Shown here in pieces: positions 7,877 through 16,501 of a DNA stretch of 64,000 nucleotides. Source of the DNA: Sporolactobacillus laevolacticus DSM 442 (GTDB lineage: Bacteria; Bacillota; Bacilli; Bacillales; Sporolactobacillaceae); contig NZ_AWTC01000018.1 in NCBI RefSeq assembly GCF_000497245.1, forward strand, positions 1 through 64,000, given 5' to 3'. The translations under genes were made by a program, and so were the position numbers. How positions within the stretch are numbered: position 1 is the stretch's first letter; each line of letters begins with the position of its first letter. Under the pieces are notes generated by a model. It had not been told where the DNA came from, did no database searches, and worked only from the letters and a program-made list of their open reading frames with translations.

Positions 7877-8440
7877 ATGAAAATAGTATTAGGAGCTGGA
7901 AGAACGTCATTTAGTGGTTGGGTTAGTACGCAACAAAATGAATTAAATTTATTAAACCGAAAAAAATTTGAACAAAGATTTTCAGAAAATAGCATTGATG
8001 CCATGTTAGCAGAGCATGTTTGGGAACACATGGCAATGGAAGATGGAATAATTGCAGCTCAAAATTGCTACGACTTTCTTAAACCTGGTGGCTATTTACG
8101 ATGTGCAGTCCCAGATGCTTATTTTCGTAATGAAGAATATCAGAAATTAGTCCAAGTTGGAGGCCCCGGACCAGCTGACCATGCAGCAGCAACGCACAAA
8201 ATAGTTTACAATTATCATACATTTTCGCAAGTGTTTAAAAAGGCTGGGTTTGAAGTTGATCTATTAGAATATTGCGATGAGGAAGGAAATTTTCATTACA
8301 CATATTGGAACGAAGATGACGGAAAAGTGGGGCGTTCATTTCGATATGACACCAGAAATAGTATGAACAAACTAGGAATGGTATCCGTGATCATAGATGC
8401 AAAAAAGCCCTTGGTTATGACTCTATCAAGTTATAAATAA
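7877..8440 (+). CDS. Class I SAM-dependent methyltransferase-like protein
   Basis: 187 aa. The first strand and glycine-rich loop are reduced (MKIVLGAGRTSFSGWVSTQ), followed by SIDAMLAEHVWEHM, the usual motif in predicted SAM methyltransferases, and YDFLKPGGYLRCAVPD as the post-I motif. Residues 100-187 are a variable substrate region with many acidic and aromatic residues. The target is unknown. GGGAGAAG lies before the ATG. The shortened motif I leaves some doubt about catalysis. Confidence 0.8.
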   Translation: MKIVLGAGRTSFSGWVSTQQNELNLLNRKKFEQRFSENSIDAMLAEHVWEHMAMEDGIIAAQNCYDFLKPGGYLRCAVPDAYFRNEEYQKLVQVGGPGPADHAAATHKIVYNYHTFSQVFKKAGFEVDLLEYCDEEGNFHYTYWNEDDGKVGRSFRYDTRNSMNKLGMVSVIIDAKKPLVMTLSSYK

Positions 8441-8522
8441 AAAAATGAAATGTTCCTTATTTCAAGCATAGTACATCCTTTATTGCGCAGAAGACGTATA
8501 GTAATCATGGAGGAGAATGTCT

Positions 8523-9295
8523 ATGACTCAATTAACAGGAAAGATAGTTATTGTTACAGGAGCCAGCCGTGTAAAGGGCATTGGTGCGGCTATATGCAGA
8601 GAGTTAGCATCAGCTGGATGTAGCATATTTTTCACTTATTGGACTGCTATGATAAAGAAATGCCTTGGAGTGTTGAATCAGATGAGCCTGAGAAGTTAAA
8701 AAGCGAATTACTACAAAAAGGTGTTAAAGTTTCATGCATGGAGTTAGATTTGTCTAACACTCAAGCACCTGAAGTCCTCTTAAAGCATGTGATTAACGAA
8801 GTAGGATATCCGGATATCCTAATAAATAATGCAGCTTACTCAACAAATAATGATTTTTCTAATTTAACCCACGAGGAATTAGATAGGCATTATAAGATTA
8901 ATGTGCGGGCAACTATGCTGTTAAGCATTCAATTTGCCCGAGTTTTTAATAAAGAACGTGGTGGAAGAATTGTTAACCTTACCTCAGGTCAACTTCTTGG
9001 CCCAATGCCTGGTGAACTTGCCTACGCAACAACAAAAGGAGCAGTGGATGCAATGACAATTACATTGTCAGCTGAACTTGCACCTCATGGAATAACGGTG
9101 AATGCAATAAATCCTGGCCCAACTGACACAGGATGGATGACAAATGCAATTAAAGATGAACTCAAACCTAAGTTTCCATTTGGTAGGATTGGGGTTCCAA
9201 TGGATGCTGCAAAAATAATAAAATTTCTTGTAAGTGATGAGGCTGATTGGATTACAGGTCAGACTATTCATTCAGAGGGTGGATTTATGCGATAA
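8523..9295 (+). pseudogene. SDR oxidoreductase broken by a one-base deletion
   Basis: Two frames together give one classical short-chain dehydrogenase. The first (ATG 8523 after GGAGGAG) holds IVIVTGASRVKGIGAAICREL and ends in FFTYWT. The second, entered at about 8646, continues CYDKEMPWSVE, NNAAYSTNN, the active-site Ser/YATTK block and a TGQTIHSEGGFMR end. Adding one base between 8645 and 8646 restores a continuous W-T-x-Y-D-K-E-M reading. All catalytic residues (Asn, Ser, Tyr, Lys) remain in the second frame, but the cofactor loop is separated. Either a recent pseudogene or a sequencing indel. Confidence 0.85.
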
Positions 9296-9372
9296 AGATG
9301 CGTTATGAAATAAAACATGTTTTACTATGGGTGATAATATTGGATATTTTTGATAAAAAACAACCAGAACTA

Positions 9373-9507
9373 ATGAATATCAATAGTAAGCTGCGACTAC
9401 ATAAATTCCATGATGTTGATACTCGCTCCCTTAATTGGTACCAGGATTTACAGACATTTTTAACGTATTCTAAAATAAGAGGATTTTACGAACGGTCTTC
9501 TTTCTAA
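9373..9507 (+). pseudogene. N-terminal remnant of a GNAT acetyltransferase
   Basis: 44 codons reading MNINSKLRLHKFHDVDTRS and then LNWYQDLQTFLTYSKIRGFYE. This resembles the first 40 residues of GNATs that begin LRxFxxxDIxxxLxWYQD. Nothing of the acetyl-CoA domain follows. No good ribosome-binding site. Assigned by pattern recognition only. Confidence 0.35.
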
Positions 9508-9512
9508 TAATT

Positions 9513-9923
9513 TTACGTATAAGAATTTTGAAGGACAATTCGCCACCCATCCGGATCCTCGATGGTTACTCCGTTATTTTTCCAATACGGATTTTCAGGT
9601 GCAACTTCTTCGTAACCCATCTGATTCAATCTTTGGACAACCTTGTCTCTAGCATCTTTATCAGGGAAATAGAATACGAGCAAATTATCTTTTGTAGGTG
9701 CCGGACACGGACTCCCGTCTACATGCTGGGTAAACTCCAAATGGTAACTTGCATCAGGTAAACCGAGCATGATGCCGTCATATCCGCTATGTCCTTCAAA
9801 TGATCCAATGACTTTTAATCCGACACCATCACGATAAAATTCTACAACTTTGTGTAATTGATTCGTGGGTCTTGCAACTCGAAATTGCGCAACCGGCAAA
9901 TTATCCGACCAAATTTTTCTCAT
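9513..9923 (-). CDS. yycE: VOC/glyoxalase-fold protein, YycE-like
   Basis: 136 aa. It resembles Bacillus subtilis YycE along its length: QFRVARPTNQLHKVVEFYRDG, GYDGIMLGLPDASYHLEFTQ, LVFYFPD, NPYWKNNGVTIEDPDGWRIV. It has two beta-alpha-beta-beta-beta halves. The family binds a metal or small molecule and YycE has no settled function. GAGGCG precedes the ATG by nine bases. Single gene convergent with the GNAT remnant. Confidence 0.85.
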   Translation of the reverse strand: MRKIWSDNLPVAQFRVARPTNQLHKVVEFYRDGVGLKVIGSFEGHSGYDGIMLGLPDASYHLEFTQHVDGSPCPAPTKDNLLVFYFPDKDARDKVVQRLNQMGYEEVAPENPYWKNNGVTIEDPDGWRIVLQNSYT

Positions 9924-10107
9924 TATTGTATCGCCTCTTTTTTTGTCCGTGAATATTCAGGACGAATAAATCATGTGCTTTTCTGTAAAAACATCTCTTG
10001 ATAAAAATATCCAAAAAGGGAAGACCGTGCAACTGTTATGACTTTATTTCAAAGCTATAATAAAGTAAATTCTAAACTGATTTATAATGAACAGTATGCT
10101 CAACTAG

Positions 10108-10431
10108 TTAGCTGATTTTTCGTGACGTAATCCTTAAATAGTAACCGTCTGGATCAGCTAAGCGAAAATCTAACATACCCCAATCTTGTTTTGTTAATTC
10201 TGATTCTAGCTTAACTTGCGTATTGATTACATGTTGATAGTGACTTTGGATATCGTCCACAACAAATATTATTTCAACGCCTATTCCCTTTCGAGTTGAC
10301 AAAAGATCACCAAAATAATGGTTCGTGTTAATGTAAGCATCCTCAGTCAATAATAGCTTGAGGTTGTGCGCTTTAAACATTGCACTTGTTTTATCTTGTG
10401 ATAGTAACTCTAGCGGTTGGAAGTGGAGCAA
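10108..10431 (-). pseudogene. VOC-family protein lacking its N-terminal strand and helix
   Basis: The frame begins at a TTG with no ribosome-binding site and starts inside the domain (FKAHNLKLLLTEDAYIN), then shows the second half (IGVEIIFVVDDIQSHYQHV, DFRLADPDGYYLRI). The first 30 or so residues of a normal VOC module are missing. The frame is open upstream to a TAA but holds no ATG/GTG/TTG near the GGAG at about 10464. Probably an N-terminally truncated gene; a very short functional version cannot be excluded. Confidence 0.55.
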
Positions 10432-10537
10432 ATGTATACTGGTAATTCTTCCAATCTGTACTTACTCCATTGCATAGTAGACAGATACTAAATAACAATA
10501 AACAAATGGAAAAAGTAAAGTAATAATGGAGAGAAAA

Positions 10538-11014
10538 ATGAGCATAGACAAGTCATTTGAAAATAAAGCTTTTTTCAAGGTTGCAAATGATTTCTGTGAG
10601 TATATCGAAAAGCATAAGCTGTATAATGATCTAAATAAATTTAGAGATTTGCATAAAAGGCTGTTAATCATTTATCAGGCTGCCTGCTCCCTAGTTTATG
10701 TAGACTCCGATTCTAATCCAAAGCATGAAGCGATTACTTTACCGATCATCAAAGTAAAAAAATATAATTATTATTGGGAACTATTCGATCCTTACCACCC
10801 CGATAAACCATTGACAGGAAGCTTGAGTGATGATTTGGCAAGTATCTACACAGAACTTAAAATGGGAGTACAGCTATTTAAAGACAATGAAGTGAATGAA
10901 GCACTTTGGCATTGGAAATTCGGTTTTGATAATCACTGGGGATTCCATACAGTCGATGCTTTGCGTGCACTGCACTATGTAATTTTCAGAGAACTGAAGA
11001 ATGATTCAGAATAA
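10538..11014 (+). CDS. DUF5063 protein
   Basis: 158 aa from the ATG at 10538, four bases after GGAGAG; the in-frame ATG at 10526 supplies part of that site. The DUF5063 signature is present: YWELFDPYHPDKPLTGSLSDD followed by LASIYTELKMG and EALWHWKFGFDNHWGFHTVDALRALH. All-helical and cytoplasmic, function unknown. Single gene followed by the hairpin repeat at 11031. Confidence 0.82.
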   Translation: MSIDKSFENKAFFKVANDFCEYIEKHKLYNDLNKFRDLHKRLLIIYQAACSLVYVDSDSNPKHEAITLPIIKVKKYNYYWELFDPYHPDKPLTGSLSDDLASIYTELKMGVQLFKDNEVNEALWHWKFGFDNHWGFHTVDALRALHYVIFRELKNDSE

Positions 11015-11030
11015 AACTATTTGACGATTT

Positions 11031-11073
11031 TATTGCACAGTCCATGTTTTACTGCGAAGCAGAAAGATAGTAT
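11031..11073. repeat. Dispersed hairpin repeat copy
   Basis: Reads tattgcacagtccatg, ttttactgcgaagcag, aaagatagta. Same family as 121-150 and 7797-7846. It lies just upstream of the HAD gene at 11109. Confidence 0.5.
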
Positions 11074-11108
11074 AAAGTAAATATGTAAGATTTTAGGAGG
11101 GGATAACA

Positions 11109-11759
11109 TTGACTGATCTATTAACCTTTGATTGTTATGGTACATTAATCGATACCTCTGCTTTTTGGAAAGAACTTGAAGCAATTGCTTTGGAACAAGG
11201 GATAAATAAAACATTAATGGTCAATACATATGGCAATTTTGAAGAACGTTTAATGTATGGAGAAGGATTGTTTACTGTTTACAGTGATCTTATCTATAAG
11301 ACTCTGCAGTATTGCGAGATGGAATTAGATGTTGAAAAGTTAACCGATCACTATGACCGGTTAATCAAAGTACACAAAGATCTTTCTCCATTTCCTGAAG
11401 TAATCGATACATTGAAAAGTTTGAAATCAAAAGGTTATCAGACAGCTATAATGTCAAACTCTGATTGGAATATTATGAGATATAATCTAGAATCCCTTGA
11501 ACATGATTTTGATGCTGTTTATCTTGCTGAAGATTTGCACGCCTACAAGCCTCAATTAAGTTTTTTTGAACAGGTTCAAAGCAAATTGTCAACAAATCAC
11601 CATGTACATATAGCTGCCGGTTTTTGGTGGGACATGGTTCCGGCACAAAGAATGAACTGGAGAAGAGTTTGGGTTAATCGCCAGTCTAAAAAGGGGCTCC
11701 AAAATTGCATGCCATATGGTGAAGTTAAGGACTTAAACGAAGTATTAAATTATTTATAA
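11109..11759 (+). CDS. HAD hydrolase, haloacid-dehalogenase type
   Basis: 216 aa. Motif I FDCYGTLID, motif II IMSNSDWN, motif III lysine in HAYKPQLSFF, and the late WWDMVPAQRMNWRRVWVNR block typical of type II haloacid dehalogenase-like proteins. The D-x-Y form of motif I (tyrosine replacing the second Asp) fits dehalogenases rather than phosphatases. TTG start after AGGAGGGG. Single gene; substrate unknown. Confidence 0.85.
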   Translation: MTDLLTFDCYGTLIDTSAFWKELEAIALEQGINKTLMVNTYGNFEERLMYGEGLFTVYSDLIYKTLQYCEMELDVEKLTDHYDRLIKVHKDLSPFPEVIDTLKSLKSKGYQTAIMSNSDWNIMRYNLESLEHDFDAVYLAEDLHAYKPQLSFFEQVQSKLSTNHHVHIAAGFWWDMVPAQRMNWRRVWVNRQSKKGLQNCMPYGEVKDLNEVLNYL

Positions 11760-11842
11760 CCATGTACTTACTTTAACTCTACATGCGGATGGGTAGTAAT
11801 GTGTAATAGTATAATCTTTACAATAATAATTGAGGTGTTTTA

Positions 11843-12101
11843 ATTGACTGGAAAAAAGAATATCCGATTCGTTTGATATTTGGTGGAAGTAACGATACAG
11901 AAACTTTACTTAATATCGTTTTCGAACGACCGACCATTCATTGAAAAAATTAAAATTGATCCAGAAACTGATAAATTGCAACTATTGTCATTTGAGGACG
12001 ACATATCTGAAGGAAAAGTTATCTATGAGGATAAAGGGATTTTCGGACAATATAAACTGACAAAAATAATTCTCCCCAAAAATATCAGTATTTTAAATTA
12101 A
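11843..12101 (+). pseudogene. Small hypothetical gene, apparently frame-broken
   Basis: Downstream of GAGGTG (11832-11837) one frame reads IDWKKEYPIRLIFGGSND and continues to a stop near 11942. The other, open from 11877 to 12101, reads FIEKIKIDPETDKLQLL and EDKGIFGQYKLTKIILP. Together they look like one small protein split by a frameshift at about 11925-11940. There is no canonical start in the first frame apart from a TTG (11844) that stops after ten codons. Family not recognised. Alternatively only the 73-codon frame from TTG 11880 is real. Confidence 0.35.
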
Positions 12102-12131
12102 TAACGAGAACGATTAGGAAGGTAAAATAAT

Positions 12132-12389
12132 TTGAATCATTTAAAGACGTTAAAAAACATCACTAAAATTTTACTCTGGGCGATATCAATCAGTATTATT
12201 ACATCATTCTTATTAAACATTGCTCCAAACTCACCTATTGGCGTGATAAAATTTTCAATGCTAGGTAATCAAGAATATGACTTGACTATGATTAAATCAG
12301 TTTTATCAGTGGCATTGTTTATTTTCTTGATCTGCATGTTTTTCTTTTTTGTTTACTCCATTGTCTACTACGTTAAGCATAAATTATAA
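12132..12389 (+). CDS. Small two-helix membrane protein
   Basis: 85 aa with hydrophobic segments at about residues 12-30 and 56-80, separated by a short extracytoplasmic loop (NIAPNSPIGVIKFSMLGNQEYD). TTG start after AAGG. Hydrophobicity suggests a cytoplasmic-membrane protein. I recognise no family. It follows the broken gene at 11843 by 30 bases and may have been in an operon with it. Confidence 0.6.
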   Translation: MNHLKTLKNITKILLWAISISIITSFLLNIAPNSPIGVIKFSMLGNQEYDLTMIKSVLSVALFIFLICMFFFFVYSIVYYVKHKL

Positions 12390-12452
12390 CTTTATCGTAG
12401 TCCGTGTTTACTTTGCACCAATAAAATGAGATCAATTTAATAAAATAGATAA

Positions 12453-12490
12453 ACCCACACCGTAGGCCTATCCGCGCCTGCGGTGTGGGT
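12453..12490 (-). terminator. Terminator of the ECF/creatininase operon
   Basis: ACCCACACCGTAGGC and GCCTGCGGTGTGGGT form a long near-perfect stem. On the minus strand it is followed by TTTATCTATTTTATT. It lies 42 bases past the stop of the last operon gene. Confidence 0.8.
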
Positions 12491-12532
12491 TCATCGTCAA
12501 TAAATATACGTATAAGATCGAGATTCTGTAAA

Positions 12533-13090
12533 TTACACTCTTGGAATAATTGTCTGAATTCGCTTGAGTCTTGGCGCAAGCAGCACAACCACAAATGGTG
12601 TGAGTGCGATCGGCACAACGTCCGCGATACCAATCCAAACGACGCAGTACCAGTAGCCAAGGCCAGTGAAGAAGGACAGTGAAAGACTGGTTGCGAGAAT
12701 CATCAGGCAGCCGAACAGCAGCGACCAGAATAGGGATTTCCAGATGAACGATGCTTTGTTCACAAGCAGTTCGTCAAGCGACTTTTTCCGTGTCATCACA
12801 TACGCAGGGAGCGCGGCGCTAAGTGCAACGGTAATGCCGTCAGCCAGCAGCGTGTGCGGCGCAATGAAATAACCACCGAGCAGTGACCAGACAAGCGTGC
12901 CGATGTACCCGGCGAAAAATCCGGATACCGGACCGAAAAGAAATCCAATAGCAGGAATGATGAATGCAAAAGTTCTGAAATGAACGGCACCCGGGATCAG
13001 CGGAATCGGGCTGCCGTAAGCCCAAAGCACGCCGGTAAATACACCGAAGATGACAAAGAAAATGATGTTGACGAAGGTAAATTTCTTCAC
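12533..13090 (-). CDS. ECF transporter S component (substrate-binding membrane protein)
   Basis: 185 aa, five or six hydrophobic helices, matching ECF S subunits in size. The conserved features are FGVFTGVLWAYGSP near the N-terminus, GFLFGPVSGFFAGYIGTLVW and a mid helix ending GGYFIAPHTLLADGI. It should capture the substrate and dock on the T subunit. GTG start nine bases after AGGAGG, which overlaps the end of the hydrolase gene. Fifth and last gene of the operon. It is not one of the vitamin S components I can name, so the substrate is inferred only from the neighbours and the riboswitch. Confidence 0.82.
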   Translation of the reverse strand: MKKFTFVNIIFFVIFGVFTGVLWAYGSPIPLIPGAVHFRTFAFIIPAIGFLFGPVSGFFAGYIGTLVWSLLGGYFIAPHTLLADGITVALSAALPAYVMTRKKSLDELLVNKASFIWKSLFWSLLFGCLMILATSLSLSFFTGLGYWYCVVWIGIADVVPIALTPFVVVLLAPRLKRIQTIIPRV

Positions 13091-13104
13091 GGGGTAACGC
13101 CTCC

Positions 13105-13884
13105 TCAATAATTTGTTTTTGCAAAAGCAGATATTATATCTTTAAGCTCTTTGACCGCGTAGTCAAAAAGCCTTTTGCCTTTTTCAGCAGTAGCATAAGT
13201 TGGAGCACCGATGACGCCGCTCTCTGTGACATCGCTTGTTTTCCAGCCCGCATTATACGGGCCGAACAGGGTCACAAAGTCATTGTCGCGAAGTGCTTCA
13301 ACAGGATCCTCATCAACCGCGAGCTCCATGTGCACTGTTTCCGGTGCTGCGTGCAGCATCAGTGATGTTTCAAGTTCGCAGGCGTGGAACACGCCGTATT
13401 TGCCTGACTGTTTCAGTCCTTTAAGCCCTTTTTCCCAGAATGAAGTGAACCACCAATCAAAGACAAAGACATCCATGCCGAAGTCAATTCTCAGGTCACG
13501 GCTGATCATGTTCAGCATATCTGTATTGCCTCCGTGGCTGTTAAAAAGCACAAGCTTCTTAAAACCACTCTTGGCAATCGCTCCGGCAATATCATGCAGC
13601 ACAGCGTAATAGGTTTGCGTGCCATAGGTGATGGTCCCGGCGAAGCCCATATGCTCATTGCTCTTGCCTACATTCAGCAGCGGAGCAAAAATCAACGAAC
13701 CTTCATCGAATTGTTGCGTTGCGATAAAATGATCAATCAATGCTGACAGAATGATTGCATCCGTGCCGACAGGAAGATGCGGACCATGCTGCTCCGTAGC
13801 CGCTGTCGGCAGAAACACAATCGCCGAATCCTTGTCAATTGCTGCAATCTCATCCCTGGTCAAATTTTCCCATTTTGAAATCAT
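13105..13884 (-). CDS. Creatininase-family amidohydrolase
   Basis: 259 aa. Metal-binding residues of the creatininase/ArfB/MftE fold are in place: PTAATEQHGPHLPVGTD (Glu, His, Asp), FNSHGGNTDM and HACELETSLMLH (Glu). The family hydrolyses cyclic or formyl amides, for example creatinine and formamidopyrimidine nucleotides. The ATG at 13882-13884 follows AGGAGGG; the frame extends upstream to 13929 without a better site. Embedded between ECF T and S genes, it probably acts on the imported compound. The absence of other creatine-pathway genes argues against creatinine itself. Confidence 0.87.
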   Translation of the reverse strand: MISKWENLTRDEIAAIDKDSAIVFLPTAATEQHGPHLPVGTDAIILSALIDHFIATQQFDEGSLIFAPLLNVGKSNEHMGFAGTITYGTQTYYAVLHDIAGAIAKSGFKKLVLFNSHGGNTDMLNMISRDLRIDFGMDVFVFDWWFTSFWEKGLKGLKQSGKYGVFHACELETSLMLHAAPETVHMELAVDEDPVEALRDNDFVTLFGPYNAGWKTSDVTESGVIGAPTYATAEKGKRLFDYAVKELKDIISAFAKTNY

Positions 13885-13972
13885 TGAATGAACCCTCCTG
13901 TCATTTCCTGCAAATTTTTCAATCTTCAAAAATTATAGGCAACAGTCAAGGAATAGACAGCCTATTCCCAAT

Positions 13973-14788
13973 CTAGACTTGAATATAATAGTTGACCTGC
14001 AAAATGATCGTCACGACAGTGGCAATGGCAGTCACCGAAGCAAAGAATGCATCGGAATACGTTGCCTTGATCATCTTGTATGATGTTCTCTTTACTTTAA
14101 AATTCAATTTATAGTAATGCATGGCCAGTGAAATGGAATGGCCTTTGCTGAGTACGCGAAATAATAGCGGCAGCGAGACAATCACATAATTTTTCATTTT
14201 TGCGAGCGCGCTGCATTTATCAACTTCAAGTCCACGTGATTTCTGCGCTTCCATGATGGTCGCAAACTCCTGGACAATCATTGGTATGATCTGGAACACA
14301 AGACCAACACCGAAGGCTACTGCATAAGGCACCTTCCAAGACTGAAGGCCAAGGATGATCTGGCTGAAGTTTGTCGTCAGAATCACCGTGTAGAAGGCTG
14401 AGATCATCAAGAAAATGCGTAAGGAATAAACAGCGCCTTTGTAAAAATCGAACCAATCAAGACTGAACACGTAAGGATTGCCAAAGATTGAAAATGCAGC
14501 TCGATAGATTGTTGGTCCCGCGTTAACCGTGAATGCGCCGAGAACCAGCCAAAGCAGAAAAATAAAGAGCAGTAGTACTTTAACTTTGTTCAAAAGGACA
14601 AGCATATATTTGCCGATTCGTCCGGACAGCCAGATCGCTAGGAATACCACAAATAAGAATAAGAGCGCAACGCCGCTTTTCACAAAAGAAGTCAGCACGG
14701 ACATGATGATGAAAAAGACAAATTTCGTGCGCGGATCCAGGCGATGTAAATAGGAATTTAATTCAACGTATTGCAAGAAGTCACCCAA
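13973..14788 (-). CDS. ECF transporter T component
   Basis: 271 aa membrane protein of the EcfT/CbiQ family. It opens with YLHRLDPRTKFVFFIIMS, the usual N-terminal block, and has about five or six helices. The coupling-helix signature is AQKSRGLEV (family: A-x-x-x-RG). It links the ATPases to the S subunit. TTG start after GGGGGAT. It lies 22 bases from the ATPase gene upstream and 88 bases from the hydrolase downstream, same strand. A dedicated T subunit implies a group I (self-contained) ECF system. Confidence 0.88.
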   Translation of the reverse strand: MGDFLQYVELNSYLHRLDPRTKFVFFIIMSVLTSFVKSGVALLFLFVVFLAIWLSGRIGKYMLVLLNKVKVLLLFIFLLWLVLGAFTVNAGPTIYRAAFSIFGNPYVFSLDWFDFYKGAVYSLRIFLMISAFYTVILTTNFSQIILGLQSWKVPYAVAFGVGLVFQIIPMIVQEFATIMEAQKSRGLEVDKCSALAKMKNYVIVSLPLLFRVLSKGHSISLAMHYYKLNFKVKRTSYKMIKATYSDAFFASVTAIATVVTIILQVNYYIQV

Positions 14789-14810
14789 TGTCTGATCCCC
14801 CAGTAAAGCC

Positions 14811-16484
14811 TTAATTTTTACTGTTTTCTATTAAATGGAGCTTGCTGATAACCGCTTCGGCGAAGCTATCCACATCACAGGCAAGCCGGTTTAATCCAAG
14901 TCTTCTAGACAGAGTAACGACCGGTGGCAGGTCAATGTTGATTTTTTCAAACAGCGCCTCGTCATCGGCAAGCTCCTGCTTACTTCCCTCATCCAGCTTC
15001 TGTGCCTGATCTAGTACCAAAAGCTGGTCGGAAATTTTAAACACGAGCGGGATTTCGTGACTGATCAGAATCACGGTCTTGCCCTTCTCTTTCAGATGTC
15101 TAATAATGTCTTCCAAATGATTTCTTAAGTGAAGATCCATGCCTAATGTCGGTTCATCAAGAATGATCACGTCCGCACTTGAGAACAACACGGAAAGGAT
15201 TGTTAACAAGTGCTTCTTGCCCATCGACAAATTGACCGGCAGTTCATCCTTGTCCTTAAGCAGGTCATATTTTTCAAGCACAGCAAGCGCTTCTTCTTCG
15301 CTGAAGGGAACACCCTGAGCCCGCGCACAGAAGGTTAATTCCTGATAGACACTCTCTTCAAAAAGCATGTGTTCAGGATGCTGGAACACAAGGATGATAT
15401 CCCTGCTAATCTCTGCGACTGATTTGTCCGTTGTTACCGCACCTTTATAAGTCACTGCGCCTTCCGTAGGTCGATACAATCCGTTCAGATGCTTAACCAG
15501 TGTTGTCTTACCTGAACCGTTTTGGCCCAATATAGAAATGATCTTTCCTTTTTCGAATCCTGCGTTGATTCGTTTAAGCGCCTGAAATCCATCTTGAAAT
15601 CTTTTACTGAGATCAATGACCGAAAGGACTGCTTCGGTTTGTTCTTCCGGTTCGTCATGTAGCGGCGGTACTTCTGTTCGTTCAATCCGGCCGCTGAGTT
15701 CTTTGAAGGCTTCATCTAGCGTTGAAAAAGGCTTAAGTCCCTCCACTTTTGTAGAGAGTTCACGATAGATTTCAACTTCTTGAGGAATGATGACCCCTAA
15801 CTTTTTCTGCACGTCAAATTGTGCGAAGAATTCATCTCTGTTGCCGTCAAAAACAACTTCGCCTTGGTCAAGCCCAACGACATGATCCACGATGCCTGAA
15901 AACCAGTCCAGATTGTTGTCTACAATGACAGTTGTCTGGCCAGATGATCTTAACTGGTTCAGCACCGACTGAATCAAGTGCTTACCTCGTGGATCCAGTG
16001 AACTAACCGGCTCGTCCATAATGACAAGATCAGGGCGCATGGCGAGGACGGAAGCGATGCAAACCGCCTGTCTCTGGCCACCGGAAAGTGTGGATACCGC
16101 ACGTTTTCTCAAGTGCTGAATATGAAGTAGATCCAGAACATATTCGACACGTTCATGAATGTCCTGGCTGGCCAGCCCCATGTTCTCGATACCGAAAGCG
16201 ATGGCATCCTCAACCCCGTAACCAAACAGCTGATTTTCCGGGGTTTGGCTGACAACAGAGATGGTTACTTCATCACCAGCCTGAAACGAGCCCGACAATT
16301 CCCCTTTGTTCATCAAAGTGGGAATAACGCCGCTTAGGATGCTGACCAGTGTCGACTTGCCGCATCCGCTTGGACCAACGATCGCCGTGACCTGAGCTTC
16401 CTTTATTTCCATATTGATATTTTTTAAGATTTGAGGTGCTTCCGGGCTATATTTATAGCTCACGTTCTCTATTTTGAAACTCAA
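14811..16484 (-). CDS. ECF transporter ATPase, two ABC domains fused
   Basis: 557 aa carrying two ATPase domains. Domain 1 has Walker A GPSGCGKST, signature LSGGQRQAV and Walker B LVIMDEPVSSLD. Domain 2 has Walker A GQNGSGKTT, a divergent signature (LSMGKKHLL) and Walker B VIILDEPTLGMD. This fused EcfA-EcfA' design is known for group I ECF systems. The domain 2 signature lacks the usual second glycine, so the two ATP sites may be unequal. TTG start after GGGGAG. It directly follows the phosphoribosyltransferase gene by 17 bases. Confidence 0.9.
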   Translation of the reverse strand: MSFKIENVSYKYSPEAPQILKNINMEIKEAQVTAIVGPSGCGKSTLVSILSGVIPTLMNKGELSGSFQAGDEVTISVVSQTPENQLFGYGVEDAIAFGIENMGLASQDIHERVEYVLDLLHIQHLRKRAVSTLSGGQRQAVCIASVLAMRPDLVIMDEPVSSLDPRGKHLIQSVLNQLRSSGQTTVIVDNNLDWFSGIVDHVVGLDQGEVVFDGNRDEFFAQFDVQKKLGVIIPQEVEIYRELSTKVEGLKPFSTLDEAFKELSGRIERTEVPPLHDEPEEQTEAVLSVIDLSKRFQDGFQALKRINAGFEKGKIISILGQNGSGKTTLVKHLNGLYRPTEGAVTYKGAVTTDKSVAEISRDIILVFQHPEHMLFEESVYQELTFCARAQGVPFSEEEALAVLEKYDLLKDKDELPVNLSMGKKHLLTILSVLFSSADVIILDEPTLGMDLHLRNHLEDIIRHLKEKGKTVILISHEIPLVFKISDQLLVLDQAQKLDEGSKQELADDEALFEKINIDLPPVVTLSRRLGLNRLACDVDSFAEAVISKLHLIENSKN

Positions 16485-16501
16485 GTTCTTGTCTCCCCGC
16501 T

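Noticed and set aside
8600-8700. Programmed -1 frameshift in the SDR gene
   Set aside because: No slippery heptamer or downstream stem is visible, and homologues are read in one frame.
13105-13884. Creatinine degradation pathway gene
   Set aside because: No creatinase or sarcosine oxidase genes nearby; family resemblance alone does not set the substrate.
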